Source: Hyphomonadaceae bacterium (GTDB taxonomy: Bacteria > Pseudomonadota > Alphaproteobacteria > Caulobacterales > Hyphomonadaceae). Taken from it: a DNA stretch of 64,000 nucleotides. Shown piece after piece: positions 43,987-57,031 of this stretch. The DNA lies in the NCBI GenBank assembly GCA_022844345.1, contig JALHLU010000013.1, positions 34,056-98,055 of the forward strand, given 5' to 3'. A program made the translations under genes and the position numbers. Under the pieces are notes generated by a model that was not told the DNA's origin, ran no database searches, and worked only from the letters and a program-made list of their open reading frames with translations. Position 1 is the stretch's first letter. Each line of letters starts with the position of its first letter.

Positions 43987-45576
43987 ATGGAATACCTTGT
44001 GGGTACCGGACTGGCGCTGATCGTCGGCGCATTCGCCACTGTTGCCGGCTTCGACCGTGAAAGGAGTTTCTATCCGACTGTCCTGATTGTGGTCGCGTCG
44101 TACTACGACCTGTTCGCGATCATGGGCGGTCGCGAAGGCGCGCTAGGGCCGGAGATCGCTGCCTCAGCTGTGTTCATCGTCCTCTCAGCTATCGGTTTTC
44201 GCACCAGCCTCTGGGTGGTTGTGGCTGCGCTCGCTGGTCACGGCCTGTTCGATTTCGTGCATGGGCATATCATCGACAACCCGGGCGTTCCGGCGTGGTG
44301 GCCGATGTTCTGCCTCAGCTATGACGTGTCGGCCGCGGCCTATCTTGCCTGGCGTCTCGTCACCAGGAGGACAGCGGCAGTGGACGCGCGCAGCTTTGGC
44401 GCGCGCATTCGCCCAAAGGTCGACGCGGAACTCCTCGCCGCAGAACGATCCGACGCGAACGGCAACGCGGCCGCCAGCTTTCATTACCTCGAGCGCGCGC
44501 ACGTGCTGGGTCAGACTTCGACTGTCGAACATGTACGCGTGCACGTTCACATGCTCGGCTGGGGCATGCGCTATCGGCGCCCACGCGAGATTTTCGGACA
44601 GGTTCAGAGGATCATTGGCGCGGCTATCGCGACCCCGCTGCGCCTCATCCCCCACGGCAACACTGGCGGGTCGAATGTCCACCCGTTCCGGTCAATGCCT
44701 GTTCCACCTGACCTCGCCGACGTCATTGCCGCGGCCCGCCTTACTGCCGGCAGCATGGTTTCGGTGATCGTGGTGCTCGCGGCCTTCCTTGGAACGGGCG
44801 CCTGCTCGACAGTCGCGCCTCCCGCGGATGTCGTGCCCGTTGCGACCGTCCTCACGCCTGCGCCAGGCGTCAGTGAACCGCGGATCGCCTATCGTGTCCT
44901 TGGCGCCGGCAAGCCGGTGATTGTGATGATCTCTGGCCTGGGTGACGGTATGGCAACATTCAACAGTGTCGCTTCAGATCTCGCAGAGTCGGCAACCGTC
45001 ATCATCTATGATCGTGCCGGCTATGGTGCCAGCGAACCCGTCAGCGGTCCCAAGGATGCGGTGGCCGCTGAAGCCGAACTATCCCGCCTGCTGTCACAAT
45101 CGGGCGTCACCGGTCCTTACGTGCTTGTCGGGCATTCGCTCGGTGGTCTCTTCGCCGAGTACTACGCGGCCAGGCATCCGGACATAATCTCGGCGCTCAT
45201 CCTGGAAGAGTCTCGTCCTGCGCCCTACGCGGACGCCTGCGAGGCGGCAGGCCTCTCCATGTGCACGCCGACACCAGCCATGGTGGTCTCCGAGCCCGCT
45301 GGCGTGCGGGCGGAAGTAGATGGAATGGCTGCAGCCGTCGCTCAGGTTAAGGCGGCCGGTCCGGCAAGCGGCAAGCCCGTTCTGATCCTGTCGCGCTCGT
45401 TAGCGCCCAACGCCACACCGACGGACACTCTGTGGGCGACAGCGCAACAGAATCTTGCGGCTCGCTATGCCCAATCGATACACCTCGCTGCTCCCGGAGG
45501 AGGGCACTATGTTCACCTTGCCCAACGCGCCTGGTTCGTCAGCACCATCCAGGAATTTTTGAGACAGTCCAATTAG
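43987..45576 (+). CDS. Three-part fusion: membrane domain, DUF3703 domain, lipoprotein-like alpha/beta hydrolase
   Basis: 529 residues in one open frame. Residues 1-125 form several membrane spans ('YLVGTGLALIVGAFATVAGF', 'LFDFVHGHIIDNPGVP'). Residues about 136-245 match DUF3703 ('FHYLERAHVLGQTSTVEHV', 'RLIPHGNTGGSNVHPF'), a domain seen in metal-resistance loci. A second hydrophobic stretch ends in a lipobox-like LGTGAC (about 267-272). An alpha/beta hydrolase follows (nucleophile S384 in VGHSLGG, likely acid in the 400s, His in GGGHYVHL). No stop or frameshift separates the parts. Substrate unknown. Confidence 0.82.
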   Translation: MEYLVGTGLALIVGAFATVAGFDRERSFYPTVLIVVASYYDLFAIMGGREGALGPEIAASAVFIVLSAIGFRTSLWVVVAALAGHGLFDFVHGHIIDNPGVPAWWPMFCLSYDVSAAAYLAWRLVTRRTAAVDARSFGARIRPKVDAELLAAERSDANGNAAASFHYLERAHVLGQTSTVEHVRVHVHMLGWGMRYRRPREIFGQVQRIIGAAIATPLRLIPHGNTGGSNVHPFRSMPVPPDLADVIAAARLTAGSMVSVIVVLAAFLGTGACSTVAPPADVVPVATVLTPAPGVSEPRIAYRVLGAGKPVIVMISGLGDGMATFNSVASDLAESATVIIYDRAGYGASEPVSGPKDAVAAEAELSRLLSQSGVTGPYVLVGHSLGGLFAEYYAARHPDIISALILEESRPAPYADACEAAGLSMCTPTPAMVVSEPAGVRAEVDGMAAAVAQVKAAGPASGKPVLILSRSLAPNATPTDTLWATAQQNLAARYAQSIHLAAPGGGHYVHLAQRAWFVSTIQEFLRQSN

Positions 45577-45905
45577 TCAGAGCGGCGCTGCGAGGGTAAC
45601 AAGTTAAGTGATCTTCTATCCAGAACGCCGATTTCCTATCGAACACCACTGACGCCTTCAGACGCCGTTTTGGGTTGTCGAGGTTCGAGAAGGAGTGTCT
45701 GGACTCAACTTGTCAGCGTCCACCAGGCATTGTTGAGGCGGTTTTGTAGGTCTGCAGATTGCTGGTGATCCGGCTATCATCCAAGATACGAGCTCCTTGG
45801 TTCCGGAGAACCCGAAGTCGCCATTTTTGAGAATTGTGCGGTGATGAATCGCCTCAATGCGGCTCTTCATAGACTGGCAATGCCCGATGCAGTACCTTGC
45901 CCTCC
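45577..45905. other. AT-richer intergenic region before the czc operon
   Basis: 329 bp that look more AT-rich than the flanks. A 70-codon minus-strand frame has no ribosome site or recognisable motif. It could be a scar of a former mobile element, but no terminal repeat was found. Confidence 0.35.
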
Positions 45906-46325
45906 ATGCGTCTGTTTCGCAAAATCCTTGCGATCGCTCTTGTTTCGCTCGTTGCCGGGTCTGGCGCAGCGACTGCGGGGCCCGTGCATTTTCACGAGAT
46001 GGACGCTTCCGAGTCTCTGCACGAACATCTGGTGATGTTCACGGGGCACGAGGCTGACGCCCACGACCACCACGTCGCGGACGCCACGGCCGAAGTGCCA
46101 AACGCTGACGAGCAGCTCGATAGCGAGCGAGCGCCGGGCAACGAAAACCCCGACACCGACCCGGTCTTCCATATCCACGGATGCTCGCACCCCGCGATTG
46201 TCGTCCAGGCCGAGTTCGTTGGACGAGCCGAAACGGTTGCCCCCGCAGTCTGGTGCGAAATGAACACGTCTGTTCGTTCGCTGGGTCATTCGCCCCCTCG
46301 TAAGCCCCCCCGTCCTTTCCTCTGA
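45906..46325 (+). CDS. Secreted His/Asp-rich protein ahead of the czc operon
   Basis: 139 residues with a signal peptide (cleavage near TAG-PVHFHE). The mature part is rich in His and acidic residues (HFHEMD, HEHLVMFTGHEADAHDHH, HIHGCSHP), suited to periplasmic zinc, cadmium or cobalt binding. It precedes the TolC-family czcC gene by 61 bp. The family is not recognised; similar small leaders precede czc/cnr pumps. Confidence 0.65.
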   Translation: MRLFRKILAIALVSLVAGSGAATAGPVHFHEMDASESLHEHLVMFTGHEADAHDHHVADATAEVPNADEQLDSERAPGNENPDTDPVFHIHGCSHPAIVVQAEFVGRAETVAPAVWCEMNTSVRSLGHSPPRKPPRPFL

Positions 46326-46386
46326 TCCGAAGTTCGCGCTCGCCGCTGCGGCGGGCTCGTAAGTCTTTGCGACAGAGGAGCCATCC

Positions 46387-47660
46387 TTGTCATTTCCCTA
46401 TAGGGCGACCCGTTTCGGGGTTGCCGGTCTTGCCGTCGCGCTGACGGCCGGAACAGCTGCGGCGCAGGTTGCCGACGCGCCACCATTGAGACTTGAAGAT
46501 GCGTTCGCGCGAGCGCTGAACGATGCGCCTGCATTGGATGCGTCGGTACAGGCGCAGCGTGCGGCAGAGGCTGGCCTCCGTCAGGCCGACCGTGCGGTCA
46601 ATCCGACGATAGAGTTCGGCGCCGAGAATTTCGGCGGCTGGAGCAGCTATCAATGGATCGGCCGTGCTGAAACGACGCTATCGTTCAGCCAGTCACTGGA
46701 AATGGGCGGAGACCGCGAAGCGCGAACACAGTTGGCGGGAACCCAGGTCAGGGCAGCCAAGCTCGATGGCGCGCTCAGACGGCAGGATTTGCTGTTCGAG
46801 GTTGAGACAGCCTATGTCGCCGCCCAGGTCAGTGCGGCCAACCTCGCCGTCGCCAATGATCGGCTTGTCGTGGCCCAGGAAATCGTCGCCACCGTCGACC
46901 GGCGTGTTCAGGCGGCGCGTGACCCCCTGATGGCGGCCTCGCGGTCACAGGCCCTTCTGGCCGACGCGGAGATCGCGGTCACCAGCGCTCGCCTCGCTGC
47001 CGACGCGGCGCGCCACCAGTTGGCAAGCTACTGGGGAGGCGACGCCGCCTTCACTGTCGACCTGTCAGGCTTCACCAAGCCAGCGCCCGCCGTGGGCGAC
47101 ACTGCTAGCGTAGCCGGCAGCCCCGAGGTCGTCCGGGCTCAAGTGGAAGAGGAGCGCGCCACGGCCAATCTGGCTGTCGAGCGCGCGCGGGCGCAACCCG
47201 ACCCCACCGTGTCCGCAGGCGTTCGCTACTTCAACGAGTTTGATGAGGCGGCATTCGTTGTTGGCGTCACCATCCCGCTGACCTGGTGGGATGACAACTC
47301 CGGCGCTGTCGATCGTGCGGCAGCTGAGCGGTCGAAGGTGCGTCTTGAAGCTGAGGCCATGCGGCGCAACGTCGAGCGGGAAGCCGCCTCGGCCTCCGCG
47401 CAGATGGGCATCGCGCGTGCAGAGGTCGAAGCGATCGATGCACGTCTCCTGCCTGCTGCCGAACAGGCGCTTCAGCGGGCGAGAGAGGGGTACGCCGCTG
47501 GCGCTTTCTCATACCTCGACGTTCTTGATGCGCAGCGCGTGCTGGTCGAAGCGCGGCTTCAGCGCAATTCCGCTCTTGGTTCCTATCATCGCGCCCGCGC
47601 GGCGCTCGCTCGCTTGACGGGCGCATATGTCGGCTTTGAGCCGGCACGGGAGATTTCTCA

Positions 47661-47664
<4 letters not shown>
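46387..47664 (+). CDS. czcC: Outer-membrane efflux protein CzcC (TolC family)
   Basis: 425 residues with a signal peptide (cleavage near AAAQ-VAD) and two TolC helical repeats ('LRLEDAFARALNDAPALDAS', 'FVVGVTIPLTWWDDNSGA'). The second repeat ends in 'FSYLDVLDAQRVLVEARLQ'. A TTG start is used; GAGGAG lies 7 nt before it and no in-frame ATG precedes the signal peptide. It is the exit channel of the next two genes' pump. Confidence 0.88.
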
Positions 47665-52102
<4,438 letters not shown>

Positions 52103-52224
52103 TGCGCCCGCCCGATAGCTGCTCATCAGCGAGCGACAGCTACCAACCAAGAAGGAACGGATTGTGATCCCTCGGGCCGACTATGTCCCGACCCGAGGAG
52201 GCATCATCGACAGGAGAGAATGCC

Positions 52225-52620
52225 ATGATCAGGCTCACGACCATTCTTCTGGCGATATCGATCAGCGGGTGCGTGTCGGTCGGCGCCCCTCCGCGAGCGG
52301 CTTCTGATCGGCCACATCTTGAACGCGAGTACGGCCCCGTGCATGCGCCAGTCTCGATGATTCGGTGGGAGTTTGAAGTGTCTTTGCGTGCGAACCTAGA
52401 CAAAGAAAACCGGCGCGAAACCACCCCCATCGGTTCTGAAATTGGTCGTCTGGCCCTGATACAAGCGAGCCGCCGCGAGCAGCAAACGCCCGCCATACGT
52501 GTAGAGTCGAACATCGACCTTACGCGCGACCGTCTCGTTTCCGAGCTTGATCAGCCGCTCGCCCGGCGGGGCGAGATCCTGCGCGATGTAGGCTGCTCCA
52601 AGAATGTCAGCCCAGGTTGA
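52225..52620 (+). CDS. Questionable small lipoprotein frame, overlapping the ATP-grasp gene
   Basis: 131 codons. The start looks real: a hydrophobic signal with lipobox 'LLAISISGC' and GGAG upstream. From 52396 on the frame is antisense to the ATP-grasp gene and looks like noise (Arg/Ala-rich). The lipoprotein may be genuine but short, or the remnant of a gene cut by rearrangement. Both readings fit. Confidence 0.3.
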   Translation: MIRLTTILLAISISGCVSVGAPPRAASDRPHLEREYGPVHAPVSMIRWEFEVSLRANLDKENRRETTPIGSEIGRLALIQASRREQQTPAIRVESNIDLTRDRLVSELDQPLARRGEILRDVGCSKNVSPG

Positions 52621-53706
52621 TCGGGTGAGCTTGTCTCCGCGATAAACGGCTTTGCCGCCATGTCCCGCAACCGGCTTGAAGAAGAGGGCCTTGCGCCGTT
52701 GCCACAATTCGTCGGCATTGTCGGGGGTTACAAGGACAGCTTTCGGGATGCCCGCCAAAGCGGTACGCGTCGCTTCAGCGACGCCCCACTCCCGAAGACG
52801 GTTGGCGTCCGTCAACAAGGTGAGATTGCGCTTGTCGGCAAGCGTCGCGTGATTGTGCGGAGTGGGCGTCAGTACGGCGGCGCCATCGCTGTAGGCCCGG
52901 CGCAATGCATCGTGCTGCGGATTGGACAGGTCGAAATCCACCAGCCGATTGTAAACGAGATCGATCGTTTGGCCGCGACAGGTGAGGACATGATCTTCAT
53001 AAGCGAGTTCGCTTGGGTCGGCGATCATTGAGACCATGCCGTTGGTCTCAAACAGTCGCTGCGCCAGAAGAAATTCGGGATAGAGATACTGCGTTTCAGG
53101 CGCATCATCGACGATGGCGATGATCTTTGGTCGGCCGACGCGTCCCTGCAGCCGCCACTCCGCTTCGAACATTGCGATGACATCGCTGTCGAAGTTCGGT
53201 GCCTGTGCATCCGCGATGGCCGCTGCAACCTCCGCGCAGCAAGCGAGCTGGGCCTTTGCACTAAACGCGTTCAGGAATGCCCCGCCAGCATTCGTGTTGA
53301 TCTCGATGAGGCGAGGGGCGTCTCCCGCCAGGTGAAAGTCATAACCCATCAACGCGCCGCGCGGACCGTGGTCTGCGCGAGCGATGGCTGGAGCCCACGC
53401 GGCTGCGGCATCCTGATAGCCGGGCAGCCGGGCGATATCCTCGATTGCCGCCACCGTCGCCATCATGCTGTCGAGGTCGGCGCGCGGAAGGAAAATCGGC
53501 ACGTTCGAAAAGAGATGCGGGCGGTGCTCGATGTGCTTGACGAAAAAGTCGTCCTCGCCCGACGCCTTCCGCATAGCGTCGGCCAGGCCCTTCCGGTCGA
53601 GAGAAATGCAGAAGCAGCTACGATTAAGTTCGGCTGCCAGCTCTCGCGATGCGCTGCCCGACACGCACGGCAGTCTTCCGCATTCTGGAAGGGCGGTGTC
53701 ATTCAT
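52396..53706 (-). CDS. ATP-grasp-like protein of unknown substrate
   Basis: 436 residues. The second half resembles ATP-grasp ligases: 'ADELWQRRKALFFKPVAGHG' and 'GKAVYRGDK' for nucleotide binding, 'GNETVARKVDVRLYTYGGRL' near the end. The first half has 'LMGYDFHLAGDAPRLIEINT', an acidic Asp/Glu-Asn motif as in glutathione-synthase-like metal sites. It would join a carboxylate to an amine using ATP. The OsmC gene overlaps its start by 4 bp upstream in the same unit. Product unknown. Confidence 0.7.
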   Translation of the reverse strand: MNDTALPECGRLPCVSGSASRELAAELNRSCFCISLDRKGLADAMRKASGEDDFFVKHIEHRPHLFSNVPIFLPRADLDSMMATVAAIEDIARLPGYQDAAAAWAPAIARADHGPRGALMGYDFHLAGDAPRLIEINTNAGGAFLNAFSAKAQLACCAEVAAAIADAQAPNFDSDVIAMFEAEWRLQGRVGRPKIIAIVDDAPETQYLYPEFLLAQRLFETNGMVSMIADPSELAYEDHVLTCRGQTIDLVYNRLVDFDLSNPQHDALRRAYSDGAAVLTPTPHNHATLADKRNLTLLTDANRLREWGVAEATRTALAGIPKAVLVTPDNADELWQRRKALFFKPVAGHGGKAVYRGDKLTRSTWADILGAAYIAQDLAPPGERLIKLGNETVARKVDVRLYTYGGRLLLAAARLYQGQTTNFRTDGGGFAPVFFV

Positions 53707-54125
53707 GCGTCAGCATCCGCGCGTCGAATCGAACCGGTGAGTTGAACGGCAGACGCGAGTGTATTGGAGATGGTGCCGAACTTGCGGATGTTGGTATGCA
53801 GCAGTTCAAGGCGTCGTTCGGGTTCGTCAGACTCAACCACGATTTCATAGTCTATGGTCTTGATCGAAGGCGGCGCATCAATTCTGACGGCGTGCAGCCG
53901 GACCGACATGCCGCGAAGTTCAAACTTGAGCATAGGAGCTACGCGCTCGGCGCCCTTGATCATGCACGCAGCCAGCGAAGCAAGAAGCAACTCCGCCGGA
54001 TTGAAAGCGTCGGGCCTGCCTCCAAGTCCGGTATCAAGCACGACCTCGGCCTCCTTGGCGTTCGCAACGCTGCCGGAGCTGTCCACACGCCGGGCGCTCA
54101 CGGTGTATTCGAGCAACGTGGTCAT
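53703..54125 (-). CDS. OsmC/Ohr family protein
   Basis: 140 residues of the OsmC fold: 'FNPAELLLASLAACMIKGAE' holds the first conserved Cys (C54). The second, resolving Cys seen in OsmC/Ohr peroxidases is not present; the site reads 'IRKFGTISNTLA'. This divergence suggests a thiol protein outside the classic hydroperoxide reductases. It is first in a two-gene unit with the ATP-grasp gene. Confidence 0.82.
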   Translation of the reverse strand: MTTLLEYTVSARRVDSSGSVANAKEAEVVLDTGLGGRPDAFNPAELLLASLAACMIKGAERVAPMLKFELRGMSVRLHAVRIDAPPSIKTIDYEIVVESDEPERRLELLHTNIRKFGTISNTLASAVQLTGSIRRADADA

Positions 54126-54265
54126 GTTCCCGCTCCGTCGCGCATGCAGTGACGTTGAGCCGCATCAAACACGGTAGGGCCCAGAGATGCTTGTCTTGCG
54201 TCAAGAGCTGGTCGCCGCACAGTGTCGACAGATATCAGGTCCAGTCGTGGAGAAGGCTTTTCAGC

Positions 54266-54967
54266 ATGCGAAAACTCGTTTGTTCGGCTCTGCTGCTGGC
54301 TTGCTCCGGGTGCGCTACGGTTTCCACGCCTGATACGGCGACAGTTTGCGTCGCCAATGTGCAAAGCTTCGCAAACCACGAGGCTGGCGCCGGCGGTGAC
54401 TTCCACCCCAACGTCCTCTTTTCCGATGTGCGAATTGGCCCGGCGGCAGTCGGCTATGGCGCTACGGGAAGTCGCGGCGACGAGATCACCATTTCCGATG
54501 GCGCCTTGCATCTCGCGAGGCCTGATGCCGCGGGCGGCTACCGACACAGAGTCGGTGCAGCGGAAGGTGAGGGCGCCTACATGCTCCAACTGATAAATGT
54601 GGAAGCATGGCGAGCGCCAAGTGCGCTGCCGGCGATTTCCAGCCTGGATACCTTGGGCGCTGCGATCGGCAATCAAGTCGGCGCGGCAGGTTGCAGTGGT
54701 CCCGCCAAGCTTGTTTACCGGATCGAAGGACGCGTGCGTCGGGCCGAATGGAGTCTCGACACGCTTCCGCAGCGAGGCGACTTCGTCACCGAAGGGCAAG
54801 ATGTCGTGGTTGCAGGCCTGTTTGCGAATGTGGAGCAGGCGAAGCATTTTGTGCCGGAGGGGCGCAGCATTCACGCGCATGCCGTTTTCCCGGCGTTGGG
54901 TGCAGCGGGTCACCTCAAATCGCTCGAGCTTGAGCCTGGAGCGCGCCTGCAGATTCAGGCCCGCTAG
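54266..54967 (+). CDS. Lipoprotein with an acetolactate-decarboxylase-like domain
   Basis: 233 residues. The signal ends in a lipobox (LACSGC, C16). 'GYGATGSRGDEITISDGALH' resembles the AlsD/BudA segment with the active-site loop, and HAH (H203, H205) followed by H216 has the same 2- and 11-residue spacing as the zinc ligands His192, His194 and His205 reported for acetolactate decarboxylase. The real enzymes are cytoplasmic, so a membrane-anchored version is odd. Substrate may differ. ATG at 54266 is chosen for the signal peptide. Confidence 0.65.
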   Translation: MRKLVCSALLLACSGCATVSTPDTATVCVANVQSFANHEAGAGGDFHPNVLFSDVRIGPAAVGYGATGSRGDEITISDGALHLARPDAAGGYRHRVGAAEGEGAYMLQLINVEAWRAPSALPAISSLDTLGAAIGNQVGAAGCSGPAKLVYRIEGRVRRAEWSLDTLPQRGDFVTEGQDVVVAGLFANVEQAKHFVPEGRSIHAHAVFPALGAAGHLKSLELEPGARLQIQAR

Positions 54968-55404
54968 CATCGCGCGACTCGCTGACCGGAGGCGTCGATG
55001 ATGAGTTCACCATCCTCTTTGGCGAATGGCCCGGGCGGCCACTTATCCAACAGATCAAGCGTTCGTTCGCTGGGACGACACAGCCGCACGCCTTTGGGCG
55101 TTACAACGATCGGGCGGTTCACCAGAACAGGGTGGGCGACCATGGCAGCCAGCAGCGCCTCGTCGTCGATGGATGGACCAAGCAAACCAAGATCGGCGGC
55201 AGGGGATTTCGTGGTCCGTAGAGCCTCGCGCGCGGTCAATCCTGCCGCTGCGAATAGCGCCAGAAGTTGCGGTCGCGTCCATCCTGTTTCGAGATAGTGG
55301 ATGATAGTCGGCTCATACCCGGCAGCGCGAATGAGATCGAGCACATTGCGGGAGGTGCCGCAGTCCGGATTGTGGTGGATGACGACCGGAAAGTTCGCGC
55401 TCAC
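54964..55404 (-). CDS. arsC: Arsenate reductase, glutaredoxin-dependent (ArsC) type
   Basis: 146 residues. 'IHHNPDCGTSRNVLDLIRAAG' (given by its ends, about 9-29) holds the catalytic Cys of glutathione/glutaredoxin-linked ArsC, with 'NRPIVVTPKGVRLCRPSE' later. It reduces arsenate to arsenite. It is the last gene of the ars unit and a second, unrelated arsenate reductase is encoded two genes upstream. Overlaps the aquaporin gene by 4 bp. Confidence 0.92.
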   Translation of the reverse strand: MSANFPVVIHHNPDCGTSRNVLDLIRAAGYEPTIIHYLETGWTRPQLLALFAAAGLTAREALRTTKSPAADLGLLGPSIDDEALLAAMVAHPVLVNRPIVVTPKGVRLCRPSERTLDLLDKWPPGPFAKEDGELIIDASGQRVARC

Positions 55405-56072
55405 GTTTGCCTATCCTTCGGAAGGAGTGCGACGCTAGCGGCCCAGGCGAGCAAAGCGCCTGCGATCTGGCCGGCGATGAAGCCAGGTACGTCTGTGGGA
55501 CGAACGCCCGCGAACGTATCGCTCATCGCGCGCGCAATGCTGATGGCGGGATTGGCGAAAGATGTACTGGCCGTCCACCAATATCCAGCGGTGATCACGA
55601 GTGCGACTGCCGTGGGGACCGCCTCAGCTTTCCATCGCGAAACGAACAGGATGGCGAAGAGCAGTGCAAAGGTTGCAACGCCTTCACTCAACATCTGGGC
55701 CGGTCCGGCCCGGACATGCGTGGAGGTCTGCAGCATCGGCAGTTCGAACATGGCGTGCGCCAGCCAGGCGCCGAGAATGCAGCCAGCAACCTGCGCAAGC
55801 ACATAGGCGATGGCCGCCGTTGGCGTCAGTTGACGCCGCAGGGCCATGATCAGCGTGACGGCCGGATTGAAGTGCGCGCCGGAGATGGGGCCGAGCGCGT
55901 GGATCAGCACATAGAGGATTGCCGCCGTTGCCAACGTATTACCGAGCAGCGCGACCGCATCGTTGCCGCCGGCAAGGCGGCTCGCGAGGATACCCGAACC
56001 GATGACTGTCCCGGTGAGAAGCATGGAACCAAGAAGCTCTGCGGCGACTTGACGAGACAATTTGGTCGTCAT
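55401..56072 (-). CDS. aqpS: Aquaglyceroporin of the ars operon (AqpS-like)
   Basis: 223 residues with six spans and both pore motifs: HFNPAVT and FANPAIS. In Sinorhizobium-type ars operons AqpS lets arsenite formed by ArsC leave the cell down its gradient. No ArsB or Acr3 pump is present in this unit, so the channel is probably the exit route. Overlaps arsC genes on both sides by 4 bp. Confidence 0.9.
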   Translation of the reverse strand: MTTKLSRQVAAELLGSMLLTGTVIGSGILASRLAGGNDAVALLGNTLATAAILYVLIHALGPISGAHFNPAVTLIMALRRQLTPTAAIAYVLAQVAGCILGAWLAHAMFELPMLQTSTHVRAGPAQMLSEGVATFALLFAILFVSRWKAEAVPTAVALVITAGYWWTASTSFANPAISIARAMSDTFAGVRPTDVPGFIAGQIAGALLAWAASVALLPKDRQT

Positions 56073-56602
56073 GCGGCGCCGTCGTCGGATTGGCTCGCCT
56101 TGGCCTGGATATCTTTCAAGCGGTTCTGGATCGTCATGCGATCAATCGACGCCAGGGGCAGGTTGAGAAACAGGTCAATACGCGTGCGGAGTTGGCGGGC
56201 AGCCGTTGCAAACGCCGCGGCAATCTCCGCGTCCGATCCTTCGGCGGCGGCTGGATCAGGAATGCCCCAGTGCGCGGTCACCGGCTTGCCTGGCCAGATC
56301 GGGCATACCTCCCCCGCAGCGTTGTCGCAGACAGTGATGATGAAATCGAGCGGTGGTGCGCCCGGCCTGGCGAACTCGTCCCAGGACTTTGACCGAAGGT
56401 CGTCCGTCGGCAGCTTCAGGGTCTCCAGCAGCCGGATCGCATGAGGGTTCACCTCGCCCTTCGGAAACGATCCCGCCGAATAGGCCTTGAACCGCCCTCT
56501 GCCAACTTGATTGAGCAGGACCTCCGCGAGAATGGAGCGGGCTGAGTTGCCGGTGCAGAGGAACAGCACGTTATAGACGCGATCATCAGACATCAGCGGC
56601 AC
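56069..56602 (-). CDS. arsC: Arsenate reductase, low-molecular-weight phosphatase (thioredoxin) type
   Basis: 177 residues. The phosphatase-like loop 'FLCTGNSARSILAEVLLN' carries the catalytic Cys, and 'PLDFIITVCDNAAGEVCPIWP' holds two further Cys used in the disulfide cascade. It reduces arsenate with thioredoxin or related donors. Its start overlaps the end of arsR by 10 bp. Confidence 0.93.
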   Translation of the reverse strand: MPLMSDDRVYNVLFLCTGNSARSILAEVLLNQVGRGRFKAYSAGSFPKGEVNPHAIRLLETLKLPTDDLRSKSWDEFARPGAPPLDFIITVCDNAAGEVCPIWPGKPVTAHWGIPDPAAAEGSDAEIAAAFATAARQLRTRIDLFLNLPLASIDRMTIQNRLKDIQAKASQSDDGAA

Positions 56603-56940
56603 TTTCCAGGAGCGCAGGTTGCGAGTGTTACGGCGAGCGGTGTGCAGATTTCAGACGAGCCGTTGCAGCAGTCTTCGATGAGGAAGCCGAGCAGGTCGCG
56701 CATTGCGCCGTAATCTGCGCGATAGATGATGGAGCGGCCATCGCGACGCGAAGAGACAAGGCCAGCGTTTGAAAGAAGCAGCAGGTTTGTTGAAAGCGAT
56801 GACGGCGGCATCTTGAGGCGCGCGGCAACGTCACCTGCCGCCATGCCTTCCGGCCCCGCCTTGATCAAGAGCCGAAAGGCCGCGAGCCGCCCATCGTGGG
56901 CCAGCGCAGACAGCGCGGATATCGCTTGCTTTGCTTTCAT
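56593..56940 (-). CDS. arsR: ArsR/SmtB family arsenite-sensing repressor
   Basis: 115 residues: winged helix ('ISALSALAHDGRLAAFRLL', 'MPPSSLSTNLLLLSNAGLV', wing 'RRDGRSIIYRAD') with C-terminal Cys (DCCNGSSEIC, TCAPGKC). A CC-x6-C set near the end resembles the As(III) site of Acidithiobacillus ArsR. The ATG at 56940 is chosen; a longer frame lacks a ribosome site. It heads the ars unit and is divergent from the glutathione transferase gene. Confidence 0.9.
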   Translation of the reverse strand: MKAKQAISALSALAHDGRLAAFRLLIKAGPEGMAAGDVAARLKMPPSSLSTNLLLLSNAGLVSSRRDGRSIIYRADYGAMRDLLGFLIEDCCNGSSEICTPLAVTLATCAPGKCR

Positions 56941-57031
56941 TTTTCGGGAAATATAGAAATATGGATGCCGACGCAAGATGGAGTCGCGATTTTCTGTGGT
57001 CGCGTTGGAAAGCCATGAAGGGGCAGACGCG
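56941..57031. other. arsR-GST divergent promoter region
   Basis: 91 bp, AT-rich near arsR (GAAATATAGAAATATGG). It probably holds the ArsR operator, but no perfect palindrome was identified. Confidence 0.4.

Noticed and set aside
45658..45870. 70-codon minus-strand frame, possible mobile element remnant
   Set aside because: No transposase motif or terminal repeats could be seen.
55407..56444. 345-codon plus-strand open frame
   Set aside because: Antisense to aqpS and arsC; charged, low-complexity text.
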